A DNA stretch of 64,000 bases, taken from positions 124,001 to 188,000 of the forward strand of contig NZ_MASW01000002.1 of the NCBI RefSeq assembly GCF_003202285.1. The letters are read 5' to 3'. Within the stretch, counting starts at the first letter, position 1; the number at the start of each line of letters is the position of its first letter. This document shows positions 45,571 to 54,094 of the stretch, piece by piece. A model generated the notes under the pieces. The model saw nothing but the letters and a program-made list of their open reading frames with translations, was not told the origin of the DNA and searched no databases. The translations under genes were made by a program, and so were the position numbers. Origin of the DNA: Prauserella muralis. GTDB taxonomy: Bacteria; Actinomycetota; Actinomycetes; Mycobacteriales; Pseudonocardiaceae.

Positions 45571-46278
45571 TCAGCCGGGGAACGCGGTCCAGTCGAGCGA
45601 GATCTCGGGCAGCGGGTCGCCGCTCTCGGCGGCCTCCTGGCCGATCAGCAGCCGGGCCGTGTGCAGCAGGTGCGCGCGCATGGCCTCGGCCGCCTCGCGG
45701 GGCTTGCCGTCCTCGATCAGCGCGAGGATGGTCTCGTGCTCGGCGAGGATGTCGTGCAGCCCGCGCGAGCGGTCGACGGTGGACGTGCCCCGCAGCAGCA
45801 CCATGTCACGCAGCGAGTCGATGTAGCGGGCGAGCCGCAGGTTTCCCGACGCCGCGTTGATCGTCTCATGGAAGCGCCGGTCGGCGGCCATGAACTCCGC
45901 CTCGTCATGGGCGTCGGCGGCCTCGCGCATCGTGTGCAGGTGCCCGGCCAGCTCCCGCACCCAGTCGCCGTCGGCGAGGCCGGCCGCCCGGAACGTCGCG
46001 GGCACCTCCAGCAGCAGCCGGATCGCGAAGACCTCCTCCAGGTCGTGCAGCGAGGTCTGCAGCACCCGGATGCCACGGTTGCGCTCGAAGCGCACCATGC
46101 CCCGCTCGGAGAGCTGGATCAGCGCCTCGCGCACGGGCGTGCGGGACACGCCGAGGCGGGCGGCGAGATCGTGCACCGAGTACAGCGCCCCCGGCACCAG
46201 CTCGCCGCTGACGATGGCACCGCGCAGCTCCTCGAAGATCTCCTTCGCGAGGTTCCGGTCGGTGTCGATCTGCCGCAT
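45571..46278 (-). CDS. GntR-family transcriptional regulator with FCD ligand domain
   Basis: A 235-residue regulator. The N-terminal winged helix (residues about 10-75) has YSVHDLAARLGVSRTPVREALIQL; the C-terminal all-helical FCD domain has EVFAIRLLLEVPATF, AADRRFHETINAAS with Asp and His metal ligands, and HDILAEHETILALI with further histidines. FCD domains sense small carboxylates through a bound metal. ATG 46278. It is upstream of and co-directional with HOT, divergent from the CaiB gene; a hydroxy acid or dicarboxylate is the likely effector. Confidence 0.92.
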   Translation of the reverse strand: MRQIDTDRNLAKEIFEELRGAIVSGELVPGALYSVHDLAARLGVSRTPVREALIQLSERGMVRFERNRGIRVLQTSLHDLEEVFAIRLLLEVPATFRAAGLADGDWVRELAGHLHTMREAADAHDEAEFMAADRRFHETINAASGNLRLARYIDSLRDMVLLRGTSTVDRSRGLHDILAEHETILALIEDGKPREAAEAMRAHLLHTARLLIGQEAAESGDPLPEISLDWTAFPG

Positions 46279-46307
46279 CGGGTCATCTTCGCACGTGGCG
46301 GCGTGGC

Positions 46308-46313
46308 TACAGT
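46308..46313 (+). promoter_or_regulatory. -10 element for a leaderless CaiB transcript
   Basis: TACAGT followed by 8 nt and ATG 46322, without a Shine-Dalgarno sequence. It lies in the 43-bp gap between divergent GntR and CaiB genes. Confidence 0.4.
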
Positions 46314-46321
46314 TGGCTTCC

Positions 46322-47473
46322 ATGAGCAGGCTTCCGCTGGACGGCGTCACCGTCGTGGCTCTGGAACAGGCGGTCGCGGCGCCACTGGCCACCCGCCAGC
46401 TCGGCGACCTCGGCGCGCGGGTCATCAAGGTCGAGCGGCCCGGCACCGGTGACTTCGCGCGCGCCTACGACGAGACGGTGCGCGGCATGTCGAGCCACTT
46501 CGTGTGGCTCAACCGCAACAAGGAGAGCATCGCGCTCGACGTCAAGGACGACGGCGACCGCGCGGTGCTGGAGGCGCTGCTGGCCACGGCCGACGTGTTC
46601 GTGCAGAACCTCGCGCCCGGCGCGGCCGACCGGCTCGGGCTCGGCACGGACGCGCTGCGGCAGCGGTATCCGCGGCTGATCGTGTGCAACATCTCCGGCT
46701 ACGGTGCGAGCGGGCCCTACCGCACGAAGAAGGCCTACGACCTGCTCGTGCAGTGCGAGGCCGGTGTGGTGTCGCTGACCGGGACCGGGGACGCCCCCGC
46801 CAAGGCGGGCATCCCGGTCGCCGACATCGCCGCGGGCATGTACGCGTTCAGCGGCGTGCTGTCGGCGCTGTACGAGCGGGAGCGCACCGGCGAGGGGACC
46901 GGGTTCGACGTGGCGATGCTCGACGCGCTCGGTGAGTGGGTGGGCTTTCCGTACTTCTACGCCGCCTACGGTGGCACGCCACCGCCCCGCAACGGGGCCC
47001 GGCACGCGGCGATCTCGCCCTACGGCCCGTACACCACCGGCGACGGCGCGGCCGTGTTCATCGGCGTGCAGAACGAGCGCGAGTGGGCCGCGCTGTGCGA
47101 GCACGTGCTCGGCGAGCCGGAGCTGGCGCGGGACCCGCGGTTCGCCAGCAACACCCTGCGCGTCGAGCACGACACCGAGCTGACGGAGCTGATCGAGCTG
47201 GCACTGGCGGGGCTCACCGCCGAGCAGGTCGAGGCCAGGCTGGACGAGGCGGGCATCGCGAACGCGCGTATGCGCACGATGAGCGAGTTCGCCGAGCACC
47301 CGCAGCTCGCGGCTCGGCAGCGGTGGGCCGAGGTCGGCTCCCCGGTCGGCCCGTTGCGGACGCTGCTGCCGCCGATCGACGTGCCGGGCCGGACGCCGCG
47401 CCTCGACCCGGTCCCGGACGCGGGCGAGCACACCGCCGCCATCCGCGCCGAACTCGGCTTCGGCAGCGGCTGA
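46322..47473 (+). CDS. CaiB/BaiF-family (type III) CoA-transferase
   Basis: A 383-residue cytoplasmic enzyme that moves CoA between carboxylic acids. N-terminal ALEQAVAAPLATRQLGDLGARVIKVE is cut here to the typical VKVE-like block; ALDVKDDGDRAVLEALL, NISGYGASGPY and catalytic Asp168 in PVADIAAGMYAFSGVL are present. With a glutaryl-CoA-dehydrogenase-like gene 6 kb away, a succinyl-CoA:glutarate role is conceivable; other dicarboxylates or hydroxy acids fit equally. Divergent from the GntR regulator, and followed after 44 bp by an SDR gene in the same direction. Confidence 0.93.
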   Translation: MSRLPLDGVTVVALEQAVAAPLATRQLGDLGARVIKVERPGTGDFARAYDETVRGMSSHFVWLNRNKESIALDVKDDGDRAVLEALLATADVFVQNLAPGAADRLGLGTDALRQRYPRLIVCNISGYGASGPYRTKKAYDLLVQCEAGVVSLTGTGDAPAKAGIPVADIAAGMYAFSGVLSALYERERTGEGTGFDVAMLDALGEWVGFPYFYAAYGGTPPPRNGARHAAISPYGPYTTGDGAAVFIGVQNEREWAALCEHVLGEPELARDPRFASNTLRVEHDTELTELIELALAGLTAEQVEARLDEAGIANARMRTMSEFAEHPQLAARQRWAEVGSPVGPLRTLLPPIDVPGRTPRLDPVPDAGEHTAAIRAELGFGSG

Positions 47474-47517
47474 AATCCGGTTGAGCCGCGCGCGGACGGC
47501 GGCCGATACTCGCGGCC

Positions 47518-48297
47518 GTGATCGACACCGCGCTGGAGGGCAGGATCGTGCTCGTCACCGGAGCCGCGAGTGGCATCGGCGCGGCGATCGCCCGCGCCTT
47601 CGCCGCGCAGGGCGCGCGGGTCGCGGCGCACTACCTGGACGGGCAGGAGGAGCCGCCGCCCGGGGTCAGCTGGGAGCACCACACCACGCCCGCCGAGCAG
47701 GCCGAGCGGTTCGCGGCGGAGCTGGGCGGAGCCGTCGCGGTGGCGGCGGACCTCGCCTCGCCCGGCGCCGCGGCCACGCTGTTCGGCGAGGTGGAGCGCC
47801 GCCTCGGTCCGGTGGACGTGCTGGTGAACAACGCCGCCCACTGCGAGAGCCCGGACACCGTCGACAGCCTGAGCGCCGAGGCGCTGGAGCGCGCCTACCG
47901 CGTCAACGCGATCGCGCCCGCCCTGCTGACCGCGGAGCTGGCACGCAGGAGCGGTCCGGGGCAGGCGCCCTGCGTCGTGAACATCAGCACCGACGCGGCC
48001 AGGGCCTTTCCCGGCCAGATCGGCTACGGCACGTCGAAGGCGGCGCTGGAGGCGCTGACCAGGGCGAGTGCGCTCGACCTCGCCGCGGCGGGCATCCGGG
48101 TCAACGCCGTCGCGCCAGGGCCGGTGCAGACCGGCTGGATGGGAGAGGAACTGCTCGAACAGGTGCGGGCGATCGTGCCCCTCGGCCGGGCGGGGGAGCC
48201 GGACGACATCGCGGACGCGGTGGTGTTCCTCGCCTCGCGGCAGGCCCGGTGGATCACCGGGCAGGTGCTGCAGGTCGCCGGAGGGCACGCGCTGTAA
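47518..48297 (+). CDS. Short-chain dehydrogenase/reductase
   Basis: A 259-residue classical SDR. Cofactor motif VTGAASGIGAAIARAF at residues 14-29, NNAAHCE in the middle, and the catalytic Tyr170-x3-Lys174 in GYGTSKAAL. C-terminal RWITGQVLQVAGGHAL is standard for FabG-like members. Start GTG 47518 lacks a Shine-Dalgarno sequence; GATACT 7 nt before it may be a -10 box. The substrate is unknown; proximity to the CaiB gene suggests CoA-ester or hydroxy-acid metabolism. Confidence 0.88.
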   Translation: MIDTALEGRIVLVTGAASGIGAAIARAFAAQGARVAAHYLDGQEEPPPGVSWEHHTTPAEQAERFAAELGGAVAVAADLASPGAAATLFGEVERRLGPVDVLVNNAAHCESPDTVDSLSAEALERAYRVNAIAPALLTAELARRSGPGQAPCVVNISTDAARAFPGQIGYGTSKAALEALTRASALDLAAAGIRVNAVAPGPVQTGWMGEELLEQVRAIVPLGRAGEPDDIADAVVFLASRQARWITGQVLQVAGGHAL

Positions 48298-48348
48298 CGG
48301 TCGCCGCGGCCGTGCAACCGGATCGCGGCCGGGTTCCGTCCAGAGCGC

Positions 48349-50025
48349 ATGAGACTGCGAGCCGCGTGCGTGCTGGTGTCCGTTGCGTTGCTGACCGCTC
48401 CGGCGTGCACGGGGTCCTCGGCCGGGCCGCCCTCGGCGGGACAGGCATCGCTCGCGGCCTTCGGCTCGTGCGACGCCGCGCTGGAGGGCCTGCGCGAGGC
48501 CCTGCGGTCGGGGGCGCCGGCGCCGCAGCCCGCCGACCGCGAGGGAGCCGTGGTCGCGCAGGGTGCGGCGCCCGCGGGTGCGGTGCCCGACGTGCGGGCG
48601 GAGGCCTCGGCGCCCGCGCACTCGACGACCAACAACCACGAGCAGGGCGTGGAGGAGCCCGACATCGTGCAGACCGACGGGCGCCGCATCGTCACCGTCG
48701 CCGACGGCCGCCTGCGCGTTCTCGACGCGGCGACGAGGACCCAGACGTCCACACTGGACCTTCCGGGCGGCGGGCGGCCGAGCCGGCTGCTGCTCGACGG
48801 CGACCGGGCGCTCGTCGCGGGCCAGGACGGGAGGCTCACCCTCGTGGACCTCGCGGGGGCGCCGCGGACGATCGGCACGCTGAGCGTTCCCGGCACGATG
48901 GTCGACGCGCGCCTGGTGAACGGGCGGGCGCGGGTCGTGCTGCACACGTTGCCGAGGTTCCCGCGCGACGTCCCGATGCCGCAGCCCGCGGCGGCGGCCG
49001 GTGCCATGACCCTCGACGACTGGCTGCCGCGCTACGAGCTCGAGGCGGGCGGGCGCAGCGAGAGCGGGCGGCTCGTCGACTGCGACCGGGTGCTGCATCC
49101 GCGGCGCTACACCGCGACGGGGATGCTGACAGTGCTCTCGATCGACCTGGCAGGCGAGCTGGGCACGGGCGAGCCGGTGACGATCGCCGCGGACGGCCGG
49201 GTCGTCTACGGCACGGCCGAGACCCTCTACGTCGCCCACGACGCCACCGGACGCACCGAGATCCACGCGTTCGACATCACCGGAGCGGGCCCTGCCCGCC
49301 ACGTCGCGTCGGGCGTGGTGGAGGGCACGCTGCTCAACCAGTACGCGATGTCCGAACACGACGGTCACCTGCGCGTGGCGACCACCACCGGCGCCGACAA
49401 CACGGTGACCGTGCTCGCGCGCCGGGGCGATCGGCTCACCGAGGCCGGCAGGCTGGGCGGGCTCGGCAAGGGCGAGCGGATCTATGCCGTGCGGTACTTC
49501 GGCCCCGTCGGCTACGTCGTGACGTTCCGGCAGACCGATCCGCTGTACACACTGGATCTCGCCGACCCGGCCGCGCCGAGGGCGGTGGGGGAGCTCAAGA
49601 TCACCGGCTACTCGGCCTACCTGCACCGCGCGGGGGAGGGCAGGCTCATCGGGGTGGGCCAGGAGGCGGACCTGCAGGGCAGGGCGCTGGGCATGCAGGT
49701 GTCGCTGTTCGACGTCGCCGACCCGGCCAGGCCGCGCCGCGTGGCGCAGCACCGGCTCACCGGTGGCCTGGCGCAGGTCGAGTCGGACACCCATGCGTTC
49801 CTGTACTGGGAGCCGGAGCGGCTGCTGGTGCTGCCCACCGACACGGACGCGCTCGTGCTGCGCGTCGGCGACGGCAACCTCACCGAGCGGACCCGCATCG
49901 CGCACGCCACACCGGTGTTGCGGGCCCTGGTCATCGGTGCGGACCTGTGGACGGTGTCGGCCTCGGGTGCGCTCGTGCACGACCTCGCGACGCTCACCGA
50001 GCGGAGCCGGATCCCGTTCCCCTAG
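48349..50025 (+). CDS. Exported beta-propeller protein, possible lipoprotein
   Basis: A 558-residue protein. The N-terminal signal (MRLRAACVLVSVALLTAPAC) ends in a cysteine, giving a weak lipobox. The family hallmark NNHEQGVEEPDIVQTDG lies near residues 94-110, followed by repeated beta-strand blades such as RRIVTVADGRLRVLDA and RIYAVRYFGPVGYVVTF. This matches the secreted beta-propeller family found in many actinobacteria and archaea, whose function is unknown. A short polar linker rich in Ala/Pro separates the signal from the propeller. Confidence 0.85.
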   Translation: MRLRAACVLVSVALLTAPACTGSSAGPPSAGQASLAAFGSCDAALEGLREALRSGAPAPQPADREGAVVAQGAAPAGAVPDVRAEASAPAHSTTNNHEQGVEEPDIVQTDGRRIVTVADGRLRVLDAATRTQTSTLDLPGGGRPSRLLLDGDRALVAGQDGRLTLVDLAGAPRTIGTLSVPGTMVDARLVNGRARVVLHTLPRFPRDVPMPQPAAAAGAMTLDDWLPRYELEAGGRSESGRLVDCDRVLHPRRYTATGMLTVLSIDLAGELGTGEPVTIAADGRVVYGTAETLYVAHDATGRTEIHAFDITGAGPARHVASGVVEGTLLNQYAMSEHDGHLRVATTTGADNTVTVLARRGDRLTEAGRLGGLGKGERIYAVRYFGPVGYVVTFRQTDPLYTLDLADPAAPRAVGELKITGYSAYLHRAGEGRLIGVGQEADLQGRALGMQVSLFDVADPARPRRVAQHRLTGGLAQVESDTHAFLYWEPERLLVLPTDTDALVLRVGDGNLTERTRIAHATPVLRALVIGADLWTVSASGALVHDLATLTERSRIPFP

Positions 50026-50050
50026 CGCCCGGCAGCGCGGCCGCGCCCAA

Positions 50051-50088
50051 GGTGCCCTCGGGTACGTATCCGGTACCCACGGTGCCCT
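50051..50088. terminator. Imperfect hairpin between convergent genes, with short direct repeats
   Basis: GGGTAC (50060-50065) pairs with GTACCC (50073-50078) across 7 nt, flanked by direct copies of GGTGCCCT at 50051 and 50081. It fills the 83-bp gap between the propeller gene and the convergent flavin protein gene. Likely a terminator, but the stem is short. Confidence 0.4.
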
Positions 50089-50108
50089 TCGGCTCGCGCC
50101 GCACGGGG

Positions 50109-50594
50109 TCAGGCCGCCAGCTCGACGGTGCCCGCGGCGTTCAGCGGGTCACGCAGCAGCCGCACGAGCGACATGCCCACGCCGTAGGTGGTGAGCCTGC
50201 GCATCGGTGTGATCCGGAGGAAGCAGCCGTCCGGCAGTTCCAGCTCACCATGGCTGGTGACCGCCTTCAGCCGTCCCGCGCCCGCCAGCCGCACCAGCTC
50301 GGGGTGGTCGACGGGCAGGATCTCGGCGCGGCCCTGGAACTGCACCGACGACGGCGTGCCGACCGGAAGGCGGCGGATCGGGATGCACACGGCGACGTGC
50401 GGGTTGGCGGCGATGTTGCGGGCCTTGCGGCTGCCGCGTTCGGTGCTGACGTAGAGCGTGGTGCCCACCGCCTGGTAGAGCACACCGGCCACGTGCGGGC
50501 GCTGCGCGGGTGAGCTGGTGGCCAGCGTGCAGAACGAGCGCTTCGCGATGGCCTTCAGTGTCTTCTCGTGGGTTCTGTTCTCGCGTGTGGTCAT
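50109..50594 (-). CDS. Pyridoxamine 5'-phosphate oxidase-like flavin/F420 split-barrel protein
   Basis: A 161-residue protein of the PPOX/FDOR superfamily. TLKAIAKRSFCTLATSS and RPHVAGVLYQAVGTTLYVST form the first strands; SRKARNIAANPHVAVCI is the conserved cofactor-binding stretch. Whether it binds FMN or F420 is not clear. ATG 50594; the coding region upstream on this strand is out of frame with the APH-fold gene. No role can be read from the neighbours. Confidence 0.85.
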   Translation of the reverse strand: MTTRENRTHEKTLKAIAKRSFCTLATSSPAQRPHVAGVLYQAVGTTLYVSTERGSRKARNIAANPHVAVCIPIRRLPVGTPSSVQFQGRAEILPVDHPELVRLAGAGRLKAVTSHGELELPDGCFLRITPMRRLTTYGVGMSLVRLLRDPLNAAGTVELAA

Positions 50595-50662
50595 GGCTCC
50601 AGCGAACCGCGCGCGGGCCTGCCGCGACATCGTCGAGAGGCTCGCGTGCATGCGCGTGGCGC

Positions 50663-51550
50663 TCAATCCCGGCCTGCGGGCAGGAACCAGGTGCGGGCGA
50701 GCGCGTCCAGGGTGGGCTCCGGCGGCGCGGGCAGGCGGCGCAGGTAGCCTGCCAGGTTGGCGTAGCGGTGCAGCAGCGTGTAGGCCAGGCAGCGGCGGGC
50801 GAAGCACACGTCCAGCGCGGCGGGCGAGTAGCCGTAGCCCAGCAGCAGCGACCGCAGGAACCGGGTGTCGCCACCGGCGAGGAAGACGCCGGCCGCCACG
50901 AGGTCGTACTCGGCCGCGCCGCGCATGGCGGGTTCGAAGTCGAGCAGCCCGCTCACGTGCCAGCGCTTGCCGTCGTGGCGCAGCAGCACGTGTTCCCGCA
51001 TGAACTCGGTATGCAGCAGCACGGGCTCCGGCTCGCCGAGGTCGACGGCGTCGAGGAAGTCCGGGAGCTGCCGCAGCCACCGCTCGTCGAGGCCCAGCTC
51101 CCGCTGCTCGGCGGCCACCACCCCGCGCCGCGCCGCCACGAACCCGGCCCAGTCGCGCGGTTCCAGCTCGGTTAGCGCGGGATCGTCGACGGCGTGGAGG
51201 GCGGCCAGCGTCTCGCCGAGGCTCGTGGCCAGCCCGGCGCGTTCCGGTGTGGACAGCCGAGGCCAGGCCGAGGCCAGGCTCTCGCCGTGGAGCCTGCTCA
51301 TGAGCAGCCACCACCAGCCCCGCCACTCGCCCTCGCCCACCACGGCGGGGGTCGGCACGGGCAGCCTGCCGTCGAGGGCACGCAGCACCAGGGTCTCGGT
51401 GCGCGCCTCGGCGGCATCGCCGGGCGGGTAGAGCTTCAGCACGAGGTCCTCGCCGACGGCGTAGACGGGCAGCGAGCCCTCCGGGAAACGCTCGACAGGG
51501 CCGGTCAGGCCGAGCCGCGCGCAGAGCGCGGCGACGGGAAACTCCTCCAC
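50663..51550 (-). CDS. Aminoglycoside-phosphotransferase-fold kinase with altered catalytic loop
   Basis: A 295-residue APH-like protein. N-lobe: VYAVGEDLVLKLYPPGDAAE with the ATP-binding Lys. The catalytic loop is LLHTEFMREHVLL near residue 178, where the usual His-Gly-Asp-x4-Asn reads His-Thr-Glu-x4-His. The metal motif LLDFEPAMRGAAEYDL is intact. Start GTG 51550 is 11 bp after the mtnA stop. A small-molecule kinase is likely; because mtnA uses 5-methylthioribose 1-phosphate, a methylthioribose kinase role is a testable guess, although known MtnK is about 400 residues. Confidence 0.8.
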   Translation of the reverse strand: MEEFPVAALCARLGLTGPVERFPEGSLPVYAVGEDLVLKLYPPGDAAEARTETLVLRALDGRLPVPTPAVVGEGEWRGWWWLLMSRLHGESLASAWPRLSTPERAGLATSLGETLAALHAVDDPALTELEPRDWAGFVAARRGVVAAEQRELGLDERWLRQLPDFLDAVDLGEPEPVLLHTEFMREHVLLRHDGKRWHVSGLLDFEPAMRGAAEYDLVAAGVFLAGGDTRFLRSLLLGYGYSPAALDVCFARRCLAYTLLHRYANLAGYLRRLPAPPEPTLDALARTWFLPAGRD

Positions 51551-51561
51551 GAACGTCGACG

Positions 51562-52554
51562 CTAGCGGGCCGCGCCAGCGAATATCCCGTGCTCGGTGAC
51601 GACGGCGGTCACCAGTTCCACCGGGGTCACGTCGAAGGCCGGGTTGAACACCGGCGCCCCGTCCGGGGCGATGCGGGCGCCCGCCACGTGGGTGAGCTCG
51701 CCCGCGTCGCGCTGCTCGATGACGATGGCGCCGCCGTCCGGCACCGTCTTGTCCACTGTGGAGGACGGGGCGACGACGACGAACGGGATCCCGTGCCGGG
51801 CGGCGGCCACGGCCAGGCCGTAGGTGCCCACCTTGTTCGCCACGTCGCCGTTGGCCGCGACGCGGTCGGCGCCCACCAGGACGCAGTCCACCAGTCCCTG
51901 GGCCATGGCCGCGGCCGCGGCCGAGTCCGGCAGCAGCCGATAGGGCACCCCGGCCCTGGCCAGCTCCCACGCGGTCAGCCTGGCTCCCTGCAGCAACGGC
52001 CGGGTCTCGTCGGCGAGCACGTACTCGACGTGGCCCGCGGCGTGCAGGTGCCACACGGCGCCGAGGGCGGTTCCCCAGGCCACCGCGGCGAGGTGGCCGG
52101 TGTTGCAGTGGGTGAGCAGGCGCAGCGGGCGGCGCGCGCAGCGCTGCAGCACGAGGTCGGCGGCGTGGGCCGAGGCCTCGCGGTTGACGCGCTCGTCCTC
52201 GGCGAGCATCGACCTGGCCTCGGCCAGCACGGCGCCGGCGCCTTCCGGCAATGCGGCGAGCGCGCGTTCGACACCCCAGCGCAGGTTGACGGCCGTGGGC
52301 CGGGCGGCGGCGAGCCGCTGGGCGTCGGCGTGCACGGCGGCGGTGTCGGTGCCGTGCACGCGGGCGGCCAGCGCCACCCCGAGCGCACCGGCGGCGCCGA
52401 GGGCGGGCGCTCCGCGCACGGCGAGCCGCTGGATGGCGGCGATCAGGTCGTCGACCGAGGCGACGTGCAGCAGCCGGTACGTCGCGGGCAGCGCGCACTG
52501 GTCCACGAGCACGATCGCCGCCTCGTGCTCGTCCCAGTCGATCGTTCGGGCCAC
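51562..52554 (-). CDS. mtnA: S-methyl-5-thioribose-1-phosphate isomerase MtnA
   Basis: Converts methylthioribose 1-phosphate to the ribulose form in methionine salvage; some homologues act on ribose 1,5-bisphosphate. 330 residues. RLAVRGAPALGAAGALG, LLTHCNTGHLAAVAWG with the catalytic Cys, LLPDSAAAAAMAQG and VGADRVAANGDVANKVGT with the catalytic Asp are all present. GTG 52554 is chosen because the protein core starts there; only a weak GGGGGC lies upstream. Followed by the APH-fold kinase. Confidence 0.93.
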   Translation of the reverse strand: MARTIDWDEHEAAIVLVDQCALPATYRLLHVASVDDLIAAIQRLAVRGAPALGAAGALGVALAARVHGTDTAAVHADAQRLAAARPTAVNLRWGVERALAALPEGAGAVLAEARSMLAEDERVNREASAHAADLVLQRCARRPLRLLTHCNTGHLAAVAWGTALGAVWHLHAAGHVEYVLADETRPLLQGARLTAWELARAGVPYRLLPDSAAAAAMAQGLVDCVLVGADRVAANGDVANKVGTYGLAVAAARHGIPFVVVAPSSTVDKTVPDGGAIVIEQRDAGELTHVAGARIAPDGAPVFNPAFDVTPVELVTAVVTEHGIFAGAAR

Positions 52555-52621
52555 GCCCCCATTGTCCCGCCGTCCGGTCACCCGGTTCACCCACATACGC
52601 CTCTCCGGTCTCGCCAGGAGC

Positions 52622-52670
52622 GAGCAAGGGAGATTTACTAGCGTCTGGCGAGAGTAAAGGTCCCTTGCTC
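52622..52670. promoter_or_regulatory. Two-part inverted repeat in the trpB2 leader
   Basis: GAGCAAGGGA (52622-52631) pairs with TCCCTTGCTC (52661-52670), and inside it TTTACT (52634-52639) pairs with AGTAAA (52653-52658), leaving a 13-nt loop. The structure ends 22 bp before the trpB2 ATG, so it could be a 5'-UTR control hairpin or a dispersed repeat. It is also 68 bp upstream of mtnA on the other strand. Confidence 0.6.
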
Positions 52671-52692
52671 ACCAACGAGGCGGAGGCGCGAG

Positions 52693-54045
52693 ATGACCAG
52701 TCGTACCAAGTACCTGCTCGACGAAGAGGACATGCCGACCCAGTGGTACAACGTCGTTCCCGACCTGCCCGAGCCGCCGCCCCCTCCGCTGCACCCGGCC
52801 ACGCGGGAGCCGGTCGGCCCCGACGACCTCGCGCCGCTGTTCCCGCAGGCGCTCATCGGCCAGGAAGTGACGACTGATCGTTTTGTCGATATTCCCGGCG
52901 AGGTTCTCGACGTCTACCGGCTGTGGCGGCCCTCCCCGCTCTACCGCGCGCGCAGGCTGGAGAAGGCGCTCGGCACACCGGCGCGGATCTACTACAAGTA
53001 CGAGGGCGTGAGCCCCGTCGGCTCGCACAAGCCGAACACCGCGGTGCCCCAGGCGTTCTACAACGCCGCCGAGGGCGTCCGCCGCCTCACCACCGAGACC
53101 GGCGCGGGCCAGTGGGGCAGCGCGCTGGCGTTCGCGTGCGCCACCTACGGCCTGGAGTGCGAGGTGTGGCAGGTGCGCGCCTCCTACGACCAGAAGCCCT
53201 ACCGCAAGATCATGATGGAGACGTTCGGCGCGACCGTGCACCCGAGCCCGTCCGACCTCACCCAGGCCGGGCGCAAGGTGCTCGCCGAGCACCCCGACTC
53301 CACCGGCAGCCTCGGCATCGCGATCAGCGAGGCCGTCGAGCAGGCCGCGGGCGACCCCAACGCCCGCTACGCCCTTGGCAGCGTGCTCAACCACGTCCTG
53401 CTGCACCAGACGGTGATCGGCGAGGAGGCGATCAAGCAGTTCGCGCTCGCGGACGACCGCCCGGACGTCATCGTCGGCTGCACCGGCGGCGGCTCCAACT
53501 TCGGCGGCCTGGTGTTTCCATTCCTGCGTGAGAAGCTGGCGGGCCGGATGGCACCGGAGATCCGCGCCGTCGAACCGTCGGCCTGCCCCTCGCTGACCCG
53601 CGGCCGCTACGCCTACGACTTCGGCGACACCGCGGGACTGACGCCGCTGATGAAGATGCACACGCTCGGCCACGAGTTCATCCCCGACCCGATCCACGCG
53701 GGCGGCCTGCGCTACCACGGCATGTCGCCGCTGCTGTCGCACATCTACGAACTCGGCGTCATCGACGCGCTCGCCGTGCCGCAGCAGGAGTGCTTCGCGG
53801 CCGGGGTGCGGTTCGCCCGCAGCGAGGGCATCATCCCGGCGCCCGAGCCCACCCACGCGCTGGCCGCCTGCGTGCGCGAGGCGTTGCGCTGCAAGGAGGC
53901 CGGCGAGGAGAAGGTGATCCTGACGGCGCTGTGCGGGCACGCGCACCTGGACCTGCCCGCCTACGCGGCCTACCTCGGCGGGCAGATGGTGGACAACGAC
54001 CTCGCCGAGGACACGCTGGAGACGTCGCTGGCGGGCATCCCGTAG
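52693..54045 (+). CDS. trpB2: TrpB2-type tryptophan synthase beta chain
   Basis: A 450-residue PLP enzyme of the TrpB2 branch, recognised by the long N-terminus ([19 protein letters not shown]) and [19 protein letters not shown], where Lys113 binds [13 protein letters not shown] is the phosphate loop. TrpB2 enzymes make tryptophan from indole and serine, or use O-phosphoserine, usually without TrpA; no trpA is nearby. ATG 52693 has GGAGG at good spacing. An indole-salvage role is the usual interpretation. Confidence 0.94.
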   Translation: MTSRTKYLLDEEDMPTQWYNVVPDLPEPPPPPLHPATREPVGPDDLAPLFPQALIGQEVTTDRFVDIPGEVLDVYRLWRPSPLYRARRLEKALGTPARIYYKYEGVSPVGSHKPNTAVPQAFYNAAEGVRRLTTETGAGQWGSALAFACATYGLECEVWQVRASYDQKPYRKIMMETFGATVHPSPSDLTQAGRKVLAEHPDSTGSLGIAISEAVEQAAGDPNARYALGSVLNHVLLHQTVIGEEAIKQFALADDRPDVIVGCTGGGSNFGGLVFPFLREKLAGRMAPEIRAVEPSACPSLTRGRYAYDFGDTAGLTPLMKMHTLGHEFIPDPIHAGGLRYHGMSPLLSHIYELGVIDALAVPQQECFAAGVRFARSEGIIPAPEPTHALAACVREALRCKEAGEEKVILTALCGHAHLDLPAYAAYLGGQMVDNDLAEDTLETSLAGIP

Positions 54046-54094
54046 CGGGAAAACCACTGGACCTCCACCGCACTCGAAGGTGCAGGTTGGGGGT

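Noticed and set aside
54046-54094. Hairpin between trpB2 and the MFS gene
   Set aside because: Only a 4-bp GCAC/GTGC stem with scattered flanking matches; not convincing as terminator or operator.
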